A stretch of 64,000 bases of DNA. Origin: Favolaschia claudopus. Lineage: Eukaryota > Basidiomycota > Agaricomycetes > Agaricales > Mycenaceae. The notes beneath the pieces are model-generated. The model ran no database searches and was not told where the DNA came from. It saw only the letters and a program-made list of their open reading frames with translations. The stretch spans positions 1,922,001 through 1,986,000 of the forward strand of contig JAWWNJ010000010.1 in the NCBI GenBank assembly GCA_037176885.1, written 5' to 3'. The stretch's first letter is position 1; the number at the start of each line of letters is the position of its first letter. Shown piece after piece: positions 58,501 to 64,000 of this stretch. A program made the position numbers and the translations under genes.

Positions 58501-59882
58501 TTGGCGCTGTCGTTGTTGCTGGATCCGCCGCCGTCGTTGTTGCTGAATCCGCCGCCGTCGTTGTTGCTGGATCGGCCGCCGTCCTTGCTGCTGTATCCGT
58601 CGCCGTCGTTGCCGTGTCCACCGCTGTCCCGATTCCCGCTCCAGCATATCCCTGACCCGCCGCCGCCGTCGTCGTTGCCGGGCTCGCCGTTGCCCCCATC
58701 CCTGCTTCAGCAGCCGTTCCCGCCGTTGATCCTTGAGCTGCCGCCGCCGCCGTCGCATCTGTCATTACCGCATCTGCCCTCGCCGTGGATCTCTCACCCG
58801 CCTCCGTTGCCGCTTCAGCGGCCGCCCCCGTCGTCGCATCCGTCATTATCACATCTGTCTCGCCCGCCTCCGTCGTCACGTCCGTCATTCCCGCATCCCG
58901 GCCTGACCGCGCACTCAGATGAGGATCATACGTAGCTAATTTGCGAGCGAGAGATGCCGAGATCCGAGTCTTGAGGTTGCTGTACCAGAGTACAGCAGCT
59001 GTGAGACTCTTGCGAAACATGTCCTTGCCGCGTGAGCCCATTTTGTACCCAGGGCTAGCAACCTGGAAACCCATCCGTCGGTATATGGTTTGTAGGGCGC
59101 CAGAGAATGCTGTGATAGCATCGCAGGAGCGCTCGAAGAAGGCGCGATAGACCTCCAGAAGGTCAATGGAAATGGCAGTTCGAGGGCGCAGAGGCGACGA
59201 GGGGAAAACACCGTGCCTCACTAAGAGAACCGGCACCGAAACGCAAGGACAAGTGCTGATCTCAACTTTGCAAACATCTATATGCCACGCTTAGCCTTTG
59301 GATGAAGCAAACAAGTACGAACTCACAGGTAAAATACAGACATTGAACAGTGGACTTGACATGTTTTCCGCAAGAGCACTCATGCACGATGGACGACGGG
59401 ATTGTAATTGGGCGCTGACCGTATGATGCCTGGCGGTACAAAGCAAATGGTTCTTCTAAGCTGGCTAAGATTTGGTTCCAAGTGGAGGGAGTCGATGAGG
59501 ACGCTCTCTTTCGTTCGGAGGAGGCTGTGTGCAGAACCAAACCGAAAGAAAGCGCGTCCAAAGCGCCAACGCCAGCGCTTCTGTCGTCATCTTCTACCCA
59601 TCCGGCTATGTCAGCGTCGGAATCTTGCTCCGCCGTGCTGGCGTCTGTGACGGAGTGAGCAAGCGGCTGTGCGGGCGCGTCCAGCGTCTGTGGTGGACGA
59701 CCGAGAGCTGCCGCCAGCCTGCATTTCGCGGCGGCAAGCCTGAGACTGTGTCCAGAGGGTGCGAAAGGCTTTCGTTTTCGTGTATCATTCTTCTTGATAG
59801 GACTGGTGTACTGAATGCCCGCGCCGGAACGCGTTGCTGTCTGAGCGGCTCGACTGGAACGTTTGGGCTTGGTGACGGGCAT
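46578..59882 (-). CDS. KDZ transposase with CxC1 cluster and C-terminal Ulp1-like protease
   Basis: One minus-strand gene of about ten exons, start MPVTKPKRSSRAAQTATRSG at 59882, stop at 46578. Exon 1 ends and exon 2 (from 59277) begins in a CxC1-type cysteine cluster: HECSCGKHVKSTVQC, YVCKVEISTCPCVSVPVLLV, RHGVFPSSPLRPRTAISIDL. A Thr/Ala repeat linker (about residues 303-445) and CPACFGWKEW follow. The KDZ core reads GGDCQFAGDACYSYRHRKGA, DPSYFLSRAEV, YDASGVFVMTCRH, DVDTPGEQQHF, YDIGC, NAMHAFGHQWICQLNYSP and MEGVERFWSRIRKLIPATR (acidic catalytic residues present). Then come coiled-coil-like exons (57560-56890), a second Thr/Val repeat linker and an acidic DDDDDDD run (about 56010). The protease exons follow: WEKEVWLIPIHRLNQEHWVF and LYFFDSLGG (His, Asp; 55500-55380), DVMLLIRRMAFLALRHGHHL (47518-47396), and DQAHQSNGYDCGIWVLSVMA (catalytic Cys; 46751-46700). 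The LTR element and the foldback MITE lie in the last two introns. No stop or frameshift was needed, so the protein may still be encodable if these introns splice. Confidence 0.88.
46772..47377. mobile_element. Foldback MITE, 606 bp, 8-bp TSD, in a transposase intron
   Basis: Ends ctcgg.aaaa.ccgtagttt continuing taggac, in inverted orientation, flanked by TGAGAACA at 46764-46771 and 47378-47385. Nearly the whole element is self-complementary: blocks such as ccgaaacttattgtttcgg and ggcaacagttttgg recur on both arms. Without it the intron is 49 bp (minus-strand gtatgcg...tactaac...tttgtcag). It has no coding capacity and could form a long hairpin RNA when transcribed. Confidence 0.9.
47567..47929 (-). 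repeat. Left LTR (3' LTR if the element is minus-oriented)
   Basis: 363 bp, begins tgtgaagcctacg and ends cccatatcaca on the plus strand; matches 54988-55350 base for base as far as I can read. Confidence 0.93.
49647..54222. repeat. Dispersed hairpin motif array inside the LTR element
   Basis: The motif cctc(a/g)acgtc-N(4-9)-agacggagg is a short imperfect palindrome. It recurs at about 49648, 49888, 50345, 51446, 51810, 52541, 52875, 53112, 53475, 53707 (weak), 54045 (partial) and 54199. All copies have the same orientation and many are followed by cgtccggcg or a gg-t-t variant. Spacing runs from about 240 to 1,100 bp with many intervals of 240-460 bp. Between copies, GA-rich and CT-rich segments alternate. 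Further gagctc palindromes cluster at 49136-49195 and 54521-54640. Confidence 0.75.
54972..54987 (-). promoter_or_regulatory. Candidate primer-binding site
   Basis: Read on the minus strand, atggtggacacacagg directly follows the LTR end ggcttcaca. The tgg one base in is typical of tRNA-primed reverse transcription. The matching tRNA was not identified. Confidence 0.4.
54988..55350 (-). repeat. Right LTR (5' LTR if the element is minus-oriented)
   Basis: 363 bp, second copy of the LTR; followed by cacacgtata, with CACAC repeating the left flank. Confidence 0.93.
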
Positions 59883-60498
59883 TATTACATGGCGGAAAAA
59901 AGCAAGGTACGCATCATTCCATCAACACGAAGCGGCACCCTCGGCATCCGTGTTTCCATCATCAGTCGATCAACTCTCCTTGATCGTCACCATTCTACCT
60001 CTCCCCATGGTTCAAAAGCGGTAACCAACGTATGGCGCAGGACGGGACATGCCCTATCACTACTGAACTGAAAATCAGCAACAACGCGAAACAACGGCGG
60101 CGCGAAACAACAGAAGCGCGAAACAACAGAAGCGCGGAAGAACAGAAGTGCGTGAAATGATCCCTACTAAGTACTTACAACACTGGAAGGGGTTCAGGTA
60201 TGTTTGTGCAGTGCTCTATGTATTCTTGTACCTTGTTGGCACCTCACAGGCATTATATGCCACTCATTCGAATGATCGTGAAGCCCCAGCAGTACGACGA
60301 CAAAGCCCTCTCTACAAAGTGAAGAGTCTCCGATAGTGTTTCGAACCCTAGGTATTATAGGTATATTCCTCAGCAGCTGCAGGCATCACTCTATTCCGCG
60401 CCAAATTCTTCGAATAACACCCGCCGCTGTCATTAACTTGCGACGTGTCTTAACTTAGAAGCCGCCGCCGCTCCATGCCCGCATATACGACATTATTA
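59883..60498. other. Right subterminal region of the KDZ element
   Basis: Transposase promoter and 5' UTR side. It has no gene, but carries short tandem repeats of gcgaaacaacagaa type at about 60078-60150 and pieces of open frame without motifs. Confidence 0.5.
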
Positions 60499-60603
60499 TG
60501 TGATACCCGACGCTGTCGCCAAAGGCTTCATGGGGGGTTTTACGCACCCGAAGAACCCTGCCTTCATGCCCGATTTGTCATCAAAACCGCGGGGCCAGTG
60601 CTG
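60499..60603 (-). repeat. Right terminal inverted repeat of the KDZ element
   Basis: Inverted counterpart of 32647-32751; on the minus strand it begins cagcactggccccgcgg. It contains the matching internal hairpin (ttcatggggggtttt with aaccctgccttcatg). Confidence 0.9.
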
Positions 60604-62047
60604 TTCCAACCTTACCATTGTATTGCTCTGATACCTTCAACTCCGTCAGGATAACCAACAATCAGTCGATTCCCTCTGCGCATCTGGGTCTTCCCACCAG
60701 GTCGACTGAACACAGAACCCCTTTTTCGTATCCAGCGCGACTCGCTGCAGACTCGTCACAAGAAGATCGTATCTGGAGCCGAATTCTTTGCCTCGCATTG
60801 CAGCCCGAAGCACCGGCCCGAACTTTTCGGACATCCAGCAGTACCGGCTTTCGCGTGGGCCTATTGACGGTTTGCAAGAAGTTCAAGGTCTATGCTTCAT
60901 TTTCACCTTTGCTCCCATGCTGACAGTCTTTTGAACGCATAGCGACTCGCCACTCCATACGTGTACCGAAACGCCCTACTAAAATTCGAATCAAATGCTC
61001 GGTCTCTTGCGCTGCAACTTCAACGAGAGCCTGACCTGGGCCGTCACATCAGAACCCTCGCCTTTTGCTTTCCCGGTAACACAATGCCGGTCGAGTTCAG
61101 CAAAATTGTCATGTATACTTTTCGCTTGACTGAATTGCACGCCGACACCTGTCGGCCCATATCCTGGGATTCGTTTACATGTCTTGGCGAGACAGCAGGG
61201 GAAACCCTCCGGGTTTTCAGAGGCATTGAAATATGCGATATTCAAGGCGTTGACCCCGGTCCATTTTGTCTATTTTCGCAAATTCGGGAATTCCAGTGGA
61301 AGTCTTCGAGGGAATTCATTACAGATTCCAGTTTGATCCCAAAGGCTGCGTTTGGTTTACTCGAGAATTTGACGGTGGACACGTTTTACGAGTCGTTTCT
61401 GGATGTGCTTGCGCACATGGAGTGAGTTGCAGAGTTCTTTTGTGTCCCTCGCATACTCAATTTCTTGACAGGCTGCCTCATTTGCGAACAGTCACCTTCG
61501 ACTCGGATTCTGCCACTGGCGGGGCCCTGTTCTTCCAAAAGCATGGCGCCAAAATTCAGGAGCTCACGGTATCTGAGTTCCAAATGACAGACAATAGACT
61601 GGGGTCCGGGGATTTGGAGCAATTGTCCGTCTCTAAAGACTCTGAAAATTCACGTCTTTTGTGGAACACAAGTGCGTGTGCCTTGTTCTTCGGTGTATGT
61701 CACGCCTCTCTTATATGTTCGAGCTGTAGTATCCTGCTGCTCTGCAGGTGCCTTGGTTCCATACGTGCAATATTCACGTTCATCTCGAACGCCTTATCTT
61801 TTTAATACCACATGAAAGCTACGCAAGGTATGTTACGAATGTCGCATATGGTTCGGATTGCTTGTTACGCTGTTTTATAGGCTCATCCAACATCAACCCA
61901 CTCACATCAACGACTTGATCGAGGAACTGAGAACCACAATGTTGTTCCCAAACCTGCGTGAGGTAGAACATCCTCTCTGCAAATGGCCCAAAAACGAGTG
62001 AGTCCTAATTTCATGACACCCGAGCTTGTGTTGATGAGCGTACCAGG

Positions 62048-62812
62048 GTAGGCATGGACGTGTCACACCCCCGCTCTGAGGAGCGACAGCGATCAATGAT
62101 CTGAGCGTTCGCCGTGATGACGGCTTCCCGTTTGGGCAATATCCGCTCAATAAGGAAGTATCTCCGTACTTTCAAAGCTACGTCTTGTGTAGCTCGCTCT
62201 ATGGACTCTCTCTTGTTTCTAATACCCTATGATCTACACATAGAACTCAATATGGAATTAAAATCACTTGTTCAAACAACCACAATACAATGCCAAGTTC
62301 AGTGCTGCTGCAACGGATGGAGTACATCTTTTGCACAACTGCAAATTCATTCAACTACGGAGAAGATGTGTCAGACTTGATAATTGATTCCCCTCAGATA
62401 TGGTAATAACAAATACTTAACGCGAGGGGAGGCGAGTTAGTTGCAAAGTGAGCGGTGGCGAGCGCGTCTCGGACGTACTTCCTTTTTAAGTGGATCCTTC
62501 CAAAACGGGAAGCCGTCATCATGCCGCCCTGTTCATCATTGATGGATGTCGCTCCTCAGCGTGACCCCTCGACAAATCCAAGACTTTATATACGTTTGAA
62601 CGACTATCTTCAAAAGAGTATATAAAGTCTTGTTAGAGCTTATTTGCAACCGGTGGAAAATAGGAATTACCCTACCTAGATGTCAGTCAATTCTCACTTG
62701 TGGAGCGGAAATTTGTGCCAGTACGCGCCTCTCACTTTTCACAATTCTCGCTTGGCTTTGTACTTGAAAATCTGCTTCTCACCGGTTGCAAATAAGCTCT
62801 GTTACGAGACTA
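62048..62812. mobile_element. Composite insertion in the last F-box intron, flanked by GTACCAGG
   Basis: The repeat GTACCAGG occurs at 62040-62047 and 62813-62820. Inside are (a) a TIR element of about 510 bp, whose ends pair about 62068-62135 with 62510-62572 (shared gctgaggagcgaca, atcaatgat, atgacggcttcccgttt), and (b) a second copy of the 60-bp hairpin mini-element ending cgagacta, itself split by a 164-bp MITE. Removing everything leaves a 49-bp intron with acceptor gtaccag. The order of the nested events is not fully resolved. Confidence 0.7.
62636..62799. mobile_element. 164-bp MITE with 20-bp TIRs and 5-bp TSD
   Basis: Ends gagcttatttgcaaccggtg and its exact inverse at 62780-62799, flanked by TGTTA (62631-62635 and 62800-62804). 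The uninterrupted sequence tcttgttacgagact at 31371-31385 is the empty site, so the insertion boundaries are certain. Non-coding. Confidence 0.92.
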
Positions 62813-63235
62813 GTACCAGGTATCAAATCGCAACGAGTTCATGGGCCAGACAGGCAGAACATTTGCTTAAACATCATATTCGGCTCCATGGACCAGACGG
62901 AGTAACCTGGCGACCGCGATTGCAGCTTGCCGGACCAGGCGACCGGTATGGTCAAGATTTGGAGCAAGTGCGTTGTCACTGCACTGCGCGCACTATCCAA
63001 GATGTTCATGCCGAGGTGATGTACTATAGAATGGGATTGTAACTACATAATTCTTGGTAGTTTTTCTGTCTGTGTCTTATCTATATCATGTTTCATCTCC
63101 GTCGCTTCATTTCTCTCATCGGTCAAGTCCTCGGTATTCGCGAATAATTTGAGAGACACGAGTAACGCGCACGTGGATGTGACTTTGCGCGTTCGTGACA
63201 TTGACAGTATTTTCTGGTTTCGCATTCGTGCCACT

Positions 63236-64000
63236 ATGCAGCAATACGGCAAAGAAAGAGATGCAGAGCAGGATGCGGCTGGTACTCTGCTTTGTTCTCA
63301 TCTAGAAACTCTTCTCAACCCCGTTACAGAGCAAACGACTGACCCTGGATTCATCACCTTTTTCGGAAATTTGCCCAAGAAGTCTCCCGAGACTGGGACA
63401 CTGCGCCTCTTTTACCGTCCGACGGAGGACTATTACCAGTCCTACGGGGAGGACGCCCTGTTTGTTGCCACCCATGTCTTTCGCACCCAGTCGGTCATCA
63501 AGTATCTCGGTCATGGTGGTCGCGCAGCGGGGCTTCCCTGTGTCAGCCTGAAGGCGTCGGTGGCACAGACTCTGCTACGCGACGCATTGACAGCTAAGCA
63601 GCTGCGAGTGGAGATCTGGGTGCCAGAGAGCGGACAGGGTAAAAAGTGTACTAAATTCCGTTTGGACAAAGAGGTGCGTCCGAAAGATCATGCAGCTGCT
63701 TTTGCGGTCTCACTTTTCTTCAGGCGTCACCGGGGAACTTACAAGCTGTCGAAGAGCTTCTCTTTGGTCGCGGATCTGACCTACTCACCACGCCCATTGT
63801 CATGGCTATAAAATTTCAGTCCTCTGCCGCATCCAAAACAAAGACTGTCGGTGTGGCCTTTGCGGACCCAACCTTGCGCGAGCTAGGTGTTGCCGAGTTT
63901 CCCGATAACGACTTATTCTCAAACACAGAAGTTCGTCCTATTTGTTTTCGGTTTCTGCTCCTCTTTCAATAAGTAATGTGTCTACAGTCCCTCATCATCC
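63236..64000 (+). CDS. MSH2: DNA mismatch repair protein MSH2, 5' part (runs off the window)
   Basis: N-terminal MutS mismatch-recognition domain. The frame reads [91 protein letters not shown]. An intron (about 63674-63723) joins to [20 protein letters not shown] and [20 protein letters not shown], then NDLFSNTE. A second intron begins at about 63931, and the sequence stops just after it at SLI. MSH2 pairs with MSH6 or MSH3 to detect mismatches in nuclear DNA. The start is uncertain: ATG 63236 ([12 protein letters not shown]) is in frame and well placed; the frame is open from 63149. The gene lies about 190 bp downstream of the F-box relic. Confidence 0.92.

Larger units (their letters stand above)
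32647..60603 (-). mobile_element. Giant (~28 kb) KDZ-superfamily DNA transposon with nested insertions
   Basis: Bounded by ~105-bp imperfect terminal inverted repeats (32647-32751 and 60499-60603) and an exact 8-bp target duplication TTCCAACC at 32639-32646 and 60604-60611. It encodes a CxC1-KDZ-Ulp1 transposase (46578-59882, -), a large uncharacterised protein (34000-38381, -) and a small MGRRRK-type protein (45515-46220, +). KDZ (Kyakuja-Dileera-Zisupton) transposons are known to be common in Agaricomycetes. Secondary insertions are at 38967-45177, 46772-47377 and 47567-55350. Removing them leaves a parent element of roughly 13.4 kb. The host site is a 55-bp intron of an F-box gene. Confidence 0.92.
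60604..63042 (+). pseudogene. F-box gene relic, 3' part (frameshifted)
   Basis: Continues the gene split at 32638. From 60650 it reads RITNNQSIPSAHLGLPTR, then SYPARLAADSSQEDRIWSR, LATPYVYRNALLKFESNAR, LPHLRTVTFDSDSATGGALF, FQKHGAKIQELTVSEFQM, each matching the paralogue at 26583. After NRLGSG one extra G in the run at 61608-61611 shifts the frame; deleting it restores IWSNCPSLKTLKIHVFCGTQ. The gene continues VPWFHTCNIHVHLERLIFL, then LIQHQPTHINDLIEEL and HPLCKWPKNE to about 61998. The final exon (62820-63042) has QIATSSWARQAEHLLKHHIR and GVTWRPRLQLAGPGDR, stop TAA at 63040-63042. The last intron holds a composite insertion. Confidence 0.8.

Noticed and set aside
60320..60365. Possible tRNA B box (gggttcgaaac on the minus strand)
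   Set aside because: No matching A box or cloverleaf could be drawn around it.
32647..60603. Giant element as a Starship
   Set aside because: No tyrosine-recombinase captain was seen. It has long TIRs, an 8-bp TSD and a KDZ transposase, so it is a KDZ-type DNA transposon.
32647..60603. TET/JBP dioxygenase cargo, known with some fungal KDZ elements
   Set aside because: Looked for its iron-binding and oxoglutarate motifs on both strands in the open regions; none was found.

Overview
The window looks like a piece of a mushroom-forming basidiomycete (Agaricomycetes) nuclear genome. Genes carry many introns of about 50 bp with GT-AG ends. Several genes belong to F-box-like and seven-helix families that are expanded in these fungi, and there is a KDZ-type DNA transposon with a CxC cysteine cluster. 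No bacterial, organellar or viral signature was seen.

Left third (1-31.7 kb), mostly host genes: tRNA m5C methyltransferase NCL1/TRM4 (+), MYND-finger protein MUB1/SamB (+), an aminoglycoside-phosphotransferase-like kinase (+), an F-box-like protein carrying a 326-bp hAT-type MITE in an intron (+), a basidiomycete seven-helix membrane protein (+), a repeat-rich gene-poor stretch (17-21 kb), ribosomal protein uL15/RPL28 (+), Mediator subunit MED19 (-), a diverged tandem duplication, and an intact F-box protein (+). A broken copy of the MED19 3' half, with its introns kept, lies at about 29.9-30.6 kb on the opposite strand.

Middle (31.7-63.0 kb): a second F-box gene, now apparently a pseudogene, is split by a transposon of about 28 kb (32647-60603). 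The transposon has ~105-bp terminal inverted repeats and an 8-bp target duplication (TTCCAACC) and sits in what was a 55-bp intron. It carries a transposase gene (CxC1 cluster, KDZ catalytic core, C-terminal Ulp1/C48 protease) on the minus strand, a large uncharacterised partner gene (-), and a small MGRRRK-type gene (+). It has itself been invaded by a ~6.2-kb TIR element without a visible transposase, a 606-bp foldback MITE (8-bp TSD), and a 7.8-kb LTR element with apparently identical LTRs (5-bp TSD CACAC). The LTR element's interior has no gag-pol but holds about a dozen copies of a short hairpin motif. The last intron of the F-box relic holds another composite insertion with a nested 164-bp MITE.

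Right end (63.2-64.0 kb): the 5' part of mismatch-repair gene MSH2, running off the window.

The recurrent theme is mobile DNA in short introns. All five insertions that fall inside genes and can be reconstructed precisely lie in introns whose pre-insertion length is 49-55 bp. In three of them the target duplication overlaps or abuts a splice site, so host reading frames and splice signals are largely preserved.
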